A stretch of 64,000 bases of DNA from contig CALATA010000020.1 in the NCBI GenBank assembly GCA_937888905.1, positions 73,891 to 137,890 of the forward strand, given 5' to 3'. Positions 8,943 to 19,800 of this stretch are shown piece after piece. The DNA is from Terrimonas sp937888905 (GTDB lineage Bacteria; Bacteroidota; Bacteroidia; Chitinophagales; Chitinophagaceae). A model generated the notes under the pieces. The model was not told the origin of the DNA and searched no databases. It saw only the letters and a list, made by a program, of their open reading frames with translations. Numbering within the stretch: the stretch's first letter is position 1; each line of letters opens with the position of its first letter. The position numbers and the translations under genes are program-made.

Positions 8943-11900
8943 ATGATGATTCAGCGAATATCGGAGAAATACGCAAAGCCGGTTGCCTTGGCATTGCTGC
9001 TGACATTTTCCGGGGAAATGATGATGCCGTTGTACGCGGCTTCCCGGCGTGAGTTGAACTACTACCGGGGTGTGGGAGCAACTATGACGGCGGGTGTAAG
9101 GAAAGAAGTGAGAGCTACTGTTGGTAATAACAAGCAACGTACCGCCACTGCTTCGCTACGTGGTGGAGAGCTGATCGTTGATGCGGTAGAAGGACCGGTA
9201 AGTGAAAAGAAAGTTGACATCGGTGGGCCTTCGCAACCGGAGATGCTGGGCTTTAAGCCGGCCGGTGCCAACGATATGGTCAATACGTTCACCGGAGACT
9301 TCAGTTATAATATTCCGCTGCTGGATGTAGGTGGCTATCCCGTTAACATTTTTTATACCGGAGGTATAACGCCCGAGCAGGAAGCAGGCTGGGTGGGGCT
9401 GGGATGGAATATCAACCCGGGTACGGTCAGCCGTAATGTGCGTGGTGTACCGGATGATTTTGATGGTACGGAGAAAATAATACAGGAACAGAATATCAAG
9501 CCGAATGTGACCTGGGGAGGGAGATTTGGAGCGGATGTCGAGTTTGTAGGAATCAAGGATATGTTGGGAATAAACCTGGGTGTTGGTTTAGGCGCTTCGT
9601 TTAACAACTATCTCGGACCAGCATTAGATGTTGGTTTTAAAGGAGGGGTTTCATTGAAAATAATGGATCTCTCTACAAATGAAAAGAGACCTAGTGACTC
9701 GTTGGGTTTGCGCATCGGTGTTGGTATTGATGCCAATATGAATTCCAGAAATGGTCTGACCATTAACCCTAATATATCGCTTAGTGCCAGGCTGGGTTTC
9801 AGTGGAGCAAATTTCGGCGCCGGTCTGGGGGCAAGTACCAGCTACAATTCAAGAACCGGGATAAAATCTCTGCAACTTTCCGAACAAGGGTCGTTTAATT
9901 ACTATTCGGCTAAGTTGCTCTCCGAAAAGTCAGCTCTTATTAATAGTAGTTCCGTTGGGACAAGAAATGGCGTGACGATTAGCTTTGCCAAGCCATCTTA
10001 TACGCCGGCAATGCGCATGCCAATCAGCAATTCGGCACAGTCCGGCCATTTTCAAATAGGGGCAGGTATGACGGGTATCTCAGGGTCTGTTGAAATTGAA
10101 GTTTACAAGCAGGAGTCTGAGCTTGCGCAGGCAGATCGCATTCAGTACAAACCAATGATTGGATATCTGTATGCTCATAAAGCACAAAGTAACCGGGATG
10201 CGGTCATGGATTTCTCCCGCTTCGGAGACAGAGAAGTTACCGCCAAAACACCCGTTATTGCTGTACCGCAATATGCCTATGATGTATTTTCGATCAGCGG
10301 CGAAGGAACAGGCGGCATGATGCGTGCCTACCGGAACGATCATGGTTATGTAAGAGATAATACGGTGAAATCAAAGGATAAAAGTATAAGTGCCGGTGTG
10401 GACGTTGGTATACCCGGACACATCGGAGCGAATTTCAACCTGATTAAAACTCCCTCTACATCCGGCGAATGGGAACAGGGCAACCGCCTGCGCTCCGCAT
10501 TACCGTTCAAAGAAAATGATAAGTTAAATGAACAGGTGTATTTCCGCAATCCGGGTGAAAATAGTGTCATGGATGATGATCGCTATAGCCGAATTGGAGA
10601 CGCTGATCTTGTTAGATTTAAATTGGGAGGAACAAAAGCTAACGCGACGATAGAACCTGTGTTGGAGCGTTTTGACGAAGCTCAGCGTCCGATAACAAGT
10701 ATCAATATGACCAGTGTATCCGATGCTGCGGCCCGCCAAAAAAGATCTCAGGTAATGAATGTTCTTACCGCAAAGGAGGCACAAGATGTTGGACTTGAAC
10801 ATGTATTGCGTAATTACAACATCACTACGGTAGTTGAAGCTGACACGTTGAAGTATGCTTCCCTTTCACGTATAAATGTGAGCGAAGGACGCCAGCCCCA
10901 TCATATTTCAGAAATTGATGTTACTGAAGCAGATGGACGAAAATATGTATACGGTCTTCCTGTCTACAATCTGGATCAGAGAGAATATACATTCACCACT
11001 TCCGGCACTCCGGATCAACATGATCTGGTAGATGTAAATGCTGGTGAAACAAACGTGAATGTTGCATTCCCCGATAACCGGGATGGTTATATTCTGAATA
11101 CACGCACCCCGGCCTATGCTCACTCGTACCTGCTGACAGGCCTGTTGTCCCCAGACTATGTTGACGTAACCGGTAATGGCATCACAGAAGATGACCAGGG
11201 CTCTGCAGTTAAGTTTAACTACGTAAAAACCGGTACCTACAAATGGAGAACGCCATATGTTCCAAATGGCCAGGCAATCGCGCATTTTAATAGTGGCAAC
11301 CTTACCGAGACTAAAGACGATAAGGCGCTAATCACTTACGGTGAACGCGAGTCGTGGTATGTTCATTCTATTGAAAGTAAAACCATGATTGCGCTATTTA
11401 CTCTGGAAGATCGTAAAGATGGAAAGGGTGTGTCAGGCGTAATGCAGGGAATCAATACGAGTGACGCATCAGTAAAGCGGTTAAAAAAAATTGATCTCTA
11501 TAATAAAGCAGATATTAAAAAGAACGGACTCGCCAACGCGAAGCCGATTAAAACTGTCTGGTTTGAGTATGATTATTCACTTTGCGCGGGAGCACCGGGC
11601 AATACAGGAGCGGCAGAAAATGTCGGAAGTGTAGATGCGAATGCCAACAAGGGTAAACTAACGTTAAAGGGCATTTATTTTACCTACAATGGCCAAGCGC
11701 AAAATAATCGGGGAAAACGTAACCGGTATGTATTTAACTACGGTAATAATCCAAACTATACCCCTGCCTCGACTGATCGGTGGGGGAATTTCAAGCCAAG
11801 AGCGCATAACCCGGCTGACGAAGGTGGGGTGACGGGCTTGAAAAATAGTATTTATCCGTATGCATTGCAGGGCTATGCGTCTTTTAACAATGCCAACGCA

Positions 11901-14900
11901 GCTGCATGGATGTTGAATAAAGTATTGCTGCCTTCGGGTGGGCAGATAGAGGTCGAATACGAAGCGGATGATTACGCATTTGTACAGGAGCGCCGGGCCA
12001 CAGTGATGATGCCGATCACCCATACCGGACGTGAAGCCGCCAATACAGGAAACCGTTTATATGATGTAAACTCCTTCGGTAGCGTTGACGATAACGACAA
12101 AATCTATGTAACCGTAGCTCAGCCGTGTGTAAATAAGCAGGACGTTTATGACAAATACCTGACAGGACTACGTCAGCTTGCATTTAAGCTGGCAGTGAAA
12201 ATGCCTAAGGGTAAAGAGTACCTGACTATGTACGCCAATATACAAGATTATGGTGTTGGACAAAATGCCAATGAAATATGGATCAAACTCAGAAAGGTTG
12301 ACGGATATGGTCCTTTGTCGCTTACCGCGATTGAATATCTGCGTGAACATCTGCCCGGACAAGCATTTGCCGGATATGAACCTCAGGGTAACTCATTACA
12401 GCAGTTCGGTGATATGTTGAGTGGAATGGTCGACGGCATGAAAGGGGCATTTAAAAATCCGGTTAACTTCCTGCGCGAACAGAAGAAAGCACAGGAAATT
12501 GTGCTGCAGGAATCATTTGTACGCCTCAACGAACCTGTTGGAAAAAAGAATGGTGGGGGGCACCGGGTTAAAAGTGTTGTTATCAAAGATAACTGGAACG
12601 CCATGACCGGTCAGTATACGTCACGATATGGTCAGCAATATGATTACACTACAACGGAAATGTTTAATGGTCAGGCACGTACAATCAGTAGCGGTGTAGC
12701 CTCTTACGAACCAAGTATAGGAGGCGAAGAAAATCCTTACCAGGAAATCTTACAGTTGTCCGATCGACTACCGTTAGGTCCTGCGAACTACGAAGCCATT
12801 GAAATGCCGGTATTAGATGCCTTTTTCCCGGCACCAGTGGTTGGCTATAGTAAAGTGACTACGCGTTCCATTAAAAGCGGAGATACTAAGTATGGTAAAA
12901 AATCCAGATCCGGTATTGGTCATCAGGTTACGGAATATTATACTGCAAAAGATTATCCCGTCAGACATCGTTATACCAGCCTGGATCCGGAAAGTGACAG
13001 ACAAAAACACGATGCTTCAATGATGGCCTTCTTTAAGAAATGGTCATTCGACAGCCGTGCTATCAGCCAGGGATTCCTGGTAGAGACGAATGACATGCAT
13101 GGTAAAATCAAGTCGCAGAGTTCATACGCAGAAACAGATCCCAATACACGTATGAGTTATACCGAATATTTTTATCGTAATACAGGTAAGAATGGGTTGG
13201 GTGAAAAATTTGATTTTGTTCATAATGAGCTTGGCGGTGTGATCAAACCCGGCTCAATGGGAATTGATGTCGAATTGATGACCGATGTAAGAGAGTTTAC
13301 GGTTAAGAGTTCAAGCCTTGCCGTGCAGGCCCAGGTAGACTGGATGATTCCTGCGCCACTTCCGGTATGGCTGCCATTCATTTGGCCGGTATTCGGTACC
13401 AGTGAAAGTATCTACCGCGCAGTAACCACTACGAAACTCGTCAATTACCACAGCGTCGTCGATAGCGTGGTGGTCATGGACAAAGGCAGCGTAGTCAGCA
13501 CCCGCAACCTCGTCTTCGATGCCAATACCGGAACGCCGGTTGTTACCCGGACGAACAATGAGTTTGATAAACCTATTTATAATACTACTTATCCCGCATA
13601 CTGGGCCTATAGCGGTATGGGCCTGGCCTATAAAAATATCGATGCCCGCCTGAGCGGCATCCAGTTTACGGATGGTAAGATCACCGGTGGACTCGCACCA
13701 CAAACACCGAAGGATTACTTCGAAAGCGGTGATGAGATTTATATCATCTCCGGAGCAAGTCCTTCCGATCCCTGCTGGGCTGCCTTGCAGTCTTCCGATG
13801 GCATCAAACGTATTTGGGCTTACGACCGCAACAAGAATAACAGTTCGCTCACCAATACAACTCCTGACCTGGTATTCATCGACGCGGCAGGCAAACCTTA
13901 TACAAAAGCGAACGTTACCCTGCGCATCATCCGCAGCGGTAAACGTAATATGCTTACTACTCCTGCTGCCAGCATTACCTCACTGGAGAACCCGGAAGTG
14001 GAAACGGCTGGTGTCCGCAAATTGTTGCCCGGCTCAACAACCAAAGTGCTGAATGCTTCCGCGGTTGAATACAAAGAGAAATGGCAGGTCGATCCGGATG
14101 TGATCAGAAGAGTGGCCACCAATATGTGCACGGGCCTTACATCATTCGTTTGTCTTGGTCAGCAACTCGAAACGGTGAACCCATACGTTAAAGGACTGCT
14201 CGGTACTTTCCGTCCTCACCGTAACATGGTTTTTTATGGTGAACGTACTGAAGGGCAGACATCTGTTACCAGCGGTACAAAATTATCTGCAAATGGTACA
14301 CTGCTGAATTTTGCTCCTTACTGGCAATTCAACGCACAGAATAATCTCGTTACAATACCGGAGTCACGCTGGGTATGGAATAGTGAGATCACGCGCGTCA
14401 ATTCACGCGGCCTCGAATTGGAAACCAAAGACGCACTGAACATTTATACAGCAGCGCAGTACGGGTATCGTAAAAGCCTGCCCGTTGCTATTGCCAACAA
14501 CGCACGGTATGATCAGATCCTGTACCAGAGTTATGAAGATGTCGGTTACAACGAATCGCTGAATAGCGTAGCTGTGACACCATGCAGCGAACTTGAATTG
14601 TTACCATTGAATGGTCAGGTGGTGAACGCCGACGCAGAGGGCATCAATGCCCATACCGGTAATAATTTCTTCCGGTTGGATGCCGGACAGAACAGCGCGC
14701 TTGGCTTTTATCAGATCGCAGCCAATACAGCCAATTACGCTTATAATATTTTGGCAAATGAAACCGATATCACGAAGAGCCTGATCGACCCGGGTGTCAA
14801 TCTTAATGGCTTCGATCCTTGTGTCACAAATGATAAACCATACTCCGCTTCGGTTCTTGCCCGGAATATCGGCAACGGCGATTATGGCTTACAATTAACT

Positions 14901-15941
14901 GTAGGACAAGATTATTCTATTCCTCCTTCCAGCTTTCCACCGTATCATGGCTTCCGTGTGAATGCAAGCCAATACCTGGATGTGCAAGGGCCTACAGAAC
15001 TTACATTCAATATCATAGCAGCTTATGATACCTATCAATGGTACCAGGGCTGGAACCTTCCTTATGTAAATATTAAGGTGAAAGATTTGAATGGCAGCAC
15101 CCTGTTCAGTTATCAATCAAGCTATATTTTCAACGCCCAGCCGGCAGTGGTATCTCCATCTTTCGAGCTGTGTAAAGGACGATATCTGGTAGAATACCTG
15201 ATGATCCGTCCCGGTTATACGCCGGTTTGTTTCCCCACTATTACGCCGCCGAACGGCGATGCTGCGGCCTATCCGTCGAGTCATGGACATACATCTGTGC
15301 TGGGATATCAAACACAAGTAACGGTGGATATTGTACCGACCAGCAGCCTCGTAAATTATGCCGGCTATAGAACACTGACCACGATAAATGGCTGCGAGTT
15401 TACCAAACCAATCCCGGGCAAGGAGGAAATGAAGAATGATCTGTTCCGTATCCCGGAAAATACCCGCATGCTGTTGAGCGGATGGGTTAGAGAAGAATGC
15501 AATACCCCTTGTACAAAGTCAACTTACAGCGATGCGAAATTCAGACTCGTGTACTTCGATGAAACTGGGGCTGAATTGCCTTCACCACAAATTATAACTG
15601 CTGCCGGTCCTATTGTGGAAGGATGGCAACGTGTGGAAGCGGAATTTACAGCACCATCGAATGCTAAAGCTGTACGTGTTGATATGATGAAAACAGGTAC
15701 CGGCAAAGGCTACTTCGACGACATTCGTATACATCCGTTCCCGGCCAACATGAAGAGCTATGTATACGACCCCGTAAATATGCGTCTGCTGGCCGAACTG
15801 GATGCCAATAACTATGCAGTGTTCTACGAATACGATGAAGAAGGCGGTTTGATCCGTACAAAGGCGGAGACGGCTGAAGGCGTCAAGACGATCAAAGAAA
15901 CACGCAGTGCCCGTCAAAAAGACATCACCACATTTCAATAA
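8943..15941 (+). CDS. Giant SpvB/YD-repeat-like surface protein (2332 aa)
   Basis: A signal-like hydrophobic segment lies at residues ~12-32. Near residues 100-170 are F-T-G-D-F-S-Y-N-I-P-L-L and W-V-G-L-G-W-N-I-N-P-G-T-V-S-R, which resemble the start of SpvB/Tc-toxin B and RHS-type shells (consensus G-W-x-L-x-x-x-x-I-x-R). The middle is beta-rich with many Tyr/Asp strands. The last ~60 residues (S-Y-V-Y-D-P-V-N-M-R-L-L-A-E-L-D, then Y-E-Y-D-E-E-G-G-L) are YD-repeat-like, but there is no RHS core box and no toxin tip. It could form the front half of a shell completed by the 2650-aa RHS protein two genes downstream, by analogy with TcB/TcC. That analogy is inference; the open frame is certain. 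Confidence 0.8.
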   Translation: MMIQRISEKYAKPVALALLLTFSGEMMMPLYAASRRELNYYRGVGATMTAGVRKEVRATVGNNKQRTATASLRGGELIVDAVEGPVSEKKVDIGGPSQPEMLGFKPAGANDMVNTFTGDFSYNIPLLDVGGYPVNIFYTGGITPEQEAGWVGLGWNINPGTVSRNVRGVPDDFDGTEKIIQEQNIKPNVTWGGRFGADVEFVGIKDMLGINLGVGLGASFNNYLGPALDVGFKGGVSLKIMDLSTNEKRPSDSLGLRIGVGIDANMNSRNGLTINPNISLSARLGFSGANFGAGLGASTSYNSRTGIKSLQLSEQGSFNYYSAKLLSEKSALINSSSVGTRNGVTISFAKPSYTPAMRMPISNSAQSGHFQIGAGMTGISGSVEIEVYKQESELAQADRIQYKPMIGYLYAHKAQSNRDAVMDFSRFGDREVTAKTPVIAVPQYAYDVFSISGEGTGGMMRAYRNDHGYVRDNTVKSKDKSISAGVDVGIPGHIGANFNLIKTPSTSGEWEQGNRLRSALPFKENDKLNEQVYFRNPGENSVMDDDRYSRIGDADLVRFKLGGTKANATIEPVLERFDEAQRPITSINMTSVSDAAARQKRSQVMNVLTAKEAQDVGLEHVLRNYNITTVVEADTLKYASLSRINVSEGRQPHHISEIDVTEADGRKYVYGLPVYNLDQREYTFTTSGTPDQHDLVDVNAGETNVNVAFPDNRDGYILNTRTPAYAHSYLLTGLLSPDYVDVTGNGITEDDQGSAVKFNYVKTGTYKWRTPYVPNGQAIAHFNSGNLTETKDDKALITYGERESWYVHSIESKTMIALFTLEDRKDGKGVSGVMQGINTSDASVKRLKKIDLYNKADIKKNGLANAKPIKTVWFEYDYSLCAGAPGNTGAAENVGSVDANANKGKLTLKGIYFTYNGQAQNNRGKRNRYVFNYGNNPNYTPASTDRWGNFKPRAHNPADEGGVTGLKNSIYPYALQGYASFNNANAAAWMLNKVLLPSGGQIEVEYEADDYAFVQERRATVMMPITHTGREAANTGNRLYDVNSFGSVDDNDKIYVTVAQPCVNKQDVYDKYLTGLRQLAFKLAVKMPKGKEYLTMYANIQDYGVGQNANEIWIKLRKVDGYGPLSLTAIEYLREHLPGQAFAGYEPQGNSLQQFGDMLSGMVDGMKGAFKNPVNFLREQKKAQEIVLQESFVRLNEPVGKKNGGGHRVKSVVIKDNWNAMTGQYTSRYGQQYDYTTTEMFNGQARTISSGVASYEPSIGGEENPYQEILQLSDRLPLGPANYEAIEMPVLDAFFPAPVVGYSKVTTRSIKSGDTKYGKKSRSGIGHQVTEYYTAKDYPVRHRYTSLDPESDRQKHDASMMAFFKKWSFDSRAISQGFLVETNDMHGKIKSQSSYAETDPNTRMSYTEYFYRNTGKNGLGEKFDFVHNELGGVIKPGSMGIDVELMTDVREFTVKSSSLAVQAQVDWMIPAPLPVWLPFIWPVFGTSESIYRAVTTTKLVNYHSVVDSVVVMDKGSVVSTRNLVFDANTGTPVVTRTNNEFDKPIYNTTYPAYWAYSGMGLAYKNIDARLSGIQFTDGKITGGLAPQTPKDYFESGDEIYIISGASPSDPCWAALQSSDGIKRIWAYDRNKNNSSLTNTTPDLVFIDAAGKPYTKANVTLRIIRSGKRNMLTTPAASITSLENPEVETAGVRKLLPGSTTKVLNASAVEYKEKWQVDPDVIRRVATNMCTGLTSFVCLGQQLETVNPYVKGLLGTFRPHRNMVFYGERTEGQTSVTSGTKLSANGTLLNFAPYWQFNAQNNLVTIPESRWVWNSEITRVNSRGLELETKDALNIYTAAQYGYRKSLPVAIANNARYDQILYQSYEDVGYNESLNSVAVTPCSELELLPLNGQVVNADAEGINAHTGNNFFRLDAGQNSALGFYQIAANTANYAYNILANETDITKSLIDPGVNLNGFDPCVTNDKPYSASVLARNIGNGDYGLQLTVGQDYSIPPSSFPPYHGFRVNASQYLDVQGPTELTFNIIAAYDTYQWYQGWNLPYVNIKVKDLNGSTLFSYQSSYIFNAQPAVVSPSFELCKGRYLVEYLMIRPGYTPVCFPTITPPNGDAAAYPSSHGHTSVLGYQTQVTVDIVPTSSLVNYAGYRTLTTINGCEFTKPIPGKEEMKNDLFRIPENTRMLLSGWVREECNTPCTKSTYSDAKFRLVYFDETGAELPSPQIITAAGPIVEGWQRVEAEFTAPSNAKAVRVDMMKTGTGKGYFDDIRIHPFPANMKSYVYDPVNMRLLAELDANNYAVFYEYDEEGGLIRTKAETAEGVKTIKETRSARQKDITTFQ

Positions 15942-15962
15942 CGAATAGAAAAATATACGATT

Positions 15963-16793
15963 ATGTTGCGTTTCATTATAAAAAGCCTGCTGCTGACAAC
16001 GACCTTGTTTGTGGCGGTAGCCGTGCAGGCTCAAACAGATACACTGGCTCCTTACCGGGGTTTCCTGACCGCCTGCACACAATATCAGACTACACCATTG
16101 CAGGCCACCGTTAAATATCAGTCCTTCACCAACCTGGTATTGCAGCCGTCTGATACCATCAGTGCAAATGGCTATTTCTACATCGGCAGCGCTGACCAGG
16201 CTTATATACAGTTTGGCGATATTGAGCAATTGATCACCGACAGTGTGTCGATGATGATCAATCACCGCGTAGAACAAGTGCTGGTCAGCACAGACGTCAC
16301 ACAAGCCCGTGTGCAATTACGCCGCTACCTGGGAACAATCACCAGCGACTCTTCCGTGGTGAATCTTTCCAAAGCCTTTACCATACAACAGGGAATGAGC
16401 AATGAGGCTGTTCCTGCGCCGCAATACCACCTCGTAGCCCGGACAAACGTATCAGGAACAGATATTCCGCGACAGGAGATCACGCTCGTATACGACAGCG
16501 CAACCCGTGAGCCGAAGCGTGTGGAAACACTACAGCGCACACTGATGCCCATCGATCCGGCAGACAGTGCCGCCTTCCGGACGCAATTCGGAAACGCAGG
16601 TGTTCTACGCACAGTACAAGGCATCGGGTTATGTTTTGTACGCGAATACAAAGCCCGTTACGCTTATATCCAGATCCTGCATACGGCCGCGGCTTCCGTG
16701 CCATTGCAGATCAGTGATTACCTGCGGAAAAATGAAGAAGGCGAATATGAGCTGGTGCCGGCGAAAGAAGGCTACCGGCTCAGTGCAGATTAA
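15963..16793 (+). CDS. Small secreted protein between the two giant genes
   Basis: The 276-aa product has a signal peptide (I-I-K-S-L-L-L-T-T-T-L-F-V-A-V-A-V-Q-A-Q). The mature part is mixed alpha/beta with T-V-K-Y-Q-S-F, Y-F-Y-I-G-S-A-D-Q-A-Y and I-T-L-V-Y-D-S-A-T-R-E-P-K-R-V-E-T-L, a fold pattern that recalls periplasmic LolA-like or DUF-type lipid-binding sheets. I do not recognise the family. It starts 21 bp after the SpvB-like gene and ends 54 bp before the RHS gene, on the same strand. Its position suggests an accessory, chaperone or assembly role for the giant proteins. Confidence 0.7.
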   Translation: MLRFIIKSLLLTTTLFVAVAVQAQTDTLAPYRGFLTACTQYQTTPLQATVKYQSFTNLVLQPSDTISANGYFYIGSADQAYIQFGDIEQLITDSVSMMINHRVEQVLVSTDVTQARVQLRRYLGTITSDSSVVNLSKAFTIQQGMSNEAVPAPQYHLVARTNVSGTDIPRQEITLVYDSATREPKRVETLQRTLMPIDPADSAAFRTQFGNAGVLRTVQGIGLCFVREYKARYAYIQILHTAAASVPLQISDYLRKNEEGEYELVPAKEGYRLSAD

Positions 16794-16847
16794 AACGATT
16801 AATAAAGACGAACCAGAACCACCTTACTATCTTATAATATCAGGCTT

Positions 16848-19800
16848 ATGAAAAGAGGCTTTGTATCGATAACGAAACAGATGATGACCGCGGTTAAAAA
16901 CCGTTGCACCTGGATGCTGTTTTGGCTGATGACCTGCTCAGGCATACTGCATGCGCAAACACCCCGTGGCCTGCTGCCCGATGGGGGCGTGGAAGACGTG
17001 GTGATCAGCGCCATGAACGGCGTAACGGATGTGGACCCCGGGGATCATATCGTTGAGTGGTCAAATGGCTCACTCACCGTAAGCCCAGCACAGCAGGGCG
17101 CTGTCAGCCGCAAATACCGCAACGTGATCAGCTTTTATGTAAATGAAAGCAATCTCACGCATGTGTTACCGGACTTTACCGCGTCTGTTGACCTCGTGAT
17201 CGAATACAAGGCAACGCTGGCCGATCCTTTACAGACCCTTAATAAAACATTGACCCTTGAGTACAAGAAAGGGGCGGGTGAACTATCTGACGTGCGGCAG
17301 TATATTACCTTCGAAGGAGCAGAATATGTAAAGGTAACGGTAACGCCCTATCTGCCGAATCCTGTAGGAACGCTTGCCTATGAAAACGTGCTGACGCTTG
17401 AAAACACAACCTATGTGACAAGGTATTTTACAATCAGCAATACGCCTTTTACACTGAATTTACCTCCAACCCTTACCTCAGCCAATGACGTCCTCAACGC
17501 ATCATGGTCTCCACCGGTAAATGCCGGTCACAACGCCGTACAACTCGAATGGGCATGGCTGGAAGATGAACTGGAATCCAATTATTATGTAGGTGGCTCG
17601 TTTACTACGGCCAGTAAAGAGAAATTATTACGGACCAACTCATCACGTGTTGATTTAGTATACAGTGCCACGGAATTTGGTATACCCCTGTTATATGACG
17701 GACAGGGTAAAGTATATTATCGCGTACGGGGAATAAGCATACAGCCATCCGGTACCCGCGTGGCCGGTCCCTGGTCAGCTATTCAAAGTGCCGGCTTTAG
17801 CGGGCATGAAACAAAACTGAACTGGCAATCCACGAGCAGTTATGCAGAAGAAGGAAAGCACAAAACAGTTATCCAGTATTTTGACGGAAGCCTTCGAGGA
17901 CGTCAGACGGTGACTAAAAATAATGTGACGCGTGATGTTATAACTGCGGAGACCTTCTATGATGCGGAAGGACGGCCTGCGGTACAGGTGTTGCCTGCTC
18001 CCGGCAGGCAGATCCCAAATATTGAGGAGCCTATTGCTTATCGCAAGAACTTAAATAAATTCAACAGTCCTGATTATAGTATCAATGAACAGGGCGATAA
18101 TGAAGACCACGCTGATTTTTTCGACTGGCAGTTCACCGGTTCCAAAACTCCCATTTTGCTAAGTAATGTGGACGGTAGCGCTTCGCAGTACTATAGCATT
18201 CAAAATACAAACAGATCAGGCATCAATGCCTATATCCCCGATGCAGAGGGTTATCCGTATGCACTCACACGGTATACACCTGACGGAACGGGACGTGTTC
18301 TTTCGCAAAGCGGCGTAGGTGCTGCCATGCAAATGGGTACCGGCCGGGAAACGAAATATTACTACGGCTCACCAACGCAGGAAGAACTGGATGCGCTGTT
18401 TGGTACGGAAGTAGGAGACAAAAGCCATTATTTCAAAAACATGGTAAAAGATGCCAATGGCCAGATGAGCGTGAGCTATGTGGATATGCACGGGCGTACG
18501 ATTGCCACAGCGCTCGCAGGTGATAATCCGGCCAATCTGCAGGCGCTGGATTATACCAATGCCGTTCACTATCCTAACCAGGATCATAGCAGCGCTTTGA
18601 CGGTTAACCTGCTTGATGTTAACTCCAACTCCGTTAAAGGCAACAGCATCGAGTCCGTTACAAGCTTGCTGGTGCCAACTACCACTACCTATAGTTTTGA
18701 CTATACACTTACGCCGCAATCCCTCAGCCTCAACGCATGTGATGAACCAACTACGGTTTGTTATGAGTGTTTATATGACTTGCAGATAGCGGTTATCGAT
18801 GAGTCCGGTGAAGCGGTTGGCCCGGTTGCGATAAAAAGTTATAGCAACCTCAGTGTAGAGTTTGATAGTCTGTGCAGCACGCCTACGCGTTTATTTCAGA
18901 ACCTGGATAATCCGTCCGCGCCGCGCACATCAACCATTACATTCTCCGTGCAACTGGAGCCTGGTTCTTACAGCATCCGCAAAACACTTACCCTGAATGA
19001 AGAAGCGCTGCAAAAACTCAAAGCAAACTATCTCGAGCGCAGCCATTGCGAAATAGATTACCAGGCGATCTTCGATTCCGTATACAACGAAGTAAAAACA
19101 GTCACACAGTGTGATAACCCGCCGACCAACCACCAGGAAGCCAGTTGTGCAGAATGTGAGGCTGAAGTAGGTACACTAAGCGCATTTACTACAGCCTACC
19201 TGGCGTCGATCGGTTATACGGAAACGCCCACTCCGGCGCTGACGGCGGAGATTGCGGCTGCTTACAATAAGGCAAAAGCCAATTGTGAACTGCTTTGCGG
19301 CACGTCAACCCTGGAAGTGGTCACCAAGCGCGAGCTGATGCTGGCCGATATGATGCCTCCTTTTGGTCAGTATGCAAAAGCATACACTAACACGACAACG
19401 ATGGAGAGGAAGTACAATATCTTCTCCACGTTTACCCCGGCAACACAACCATTTTTCCGTAAGCCAAAGATCAATCCTTCGACATTCGGATTCTATCTCG
19501 ATCCGTTTGGAAATACAGACGAGCGGATACATACTACGCCAGCCATATTACCAGCCATGCCGGCCGGTGATTTCGAACAGCAGTTCCAGGACAATTGGGC
19601 AGAGCAATTGCTGCCATACCATCCGGAATACAATCGTTTAACCTTTGTTGAAACCAACCTGAAGCCCAGTTACAACTGGATGCATACTTTCTTTGCTGTT
19701 CAGACTTATGCACAGGCGGTGACCGAAGGGTACATTTTCACTTCTGAGACAGGTCTCGCTGCAAAAGATCCTTTCTTTGCCCTCAGCACTGCTGTTTCCA

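Noticed and set aside
15582..16316. Minus-strand 244-codon open frame
   Set aside because: It lies antisense to the end of the 2332-aa gene and the start of the small secreted gene; His/Cys-rich composition is typical of a shadow.
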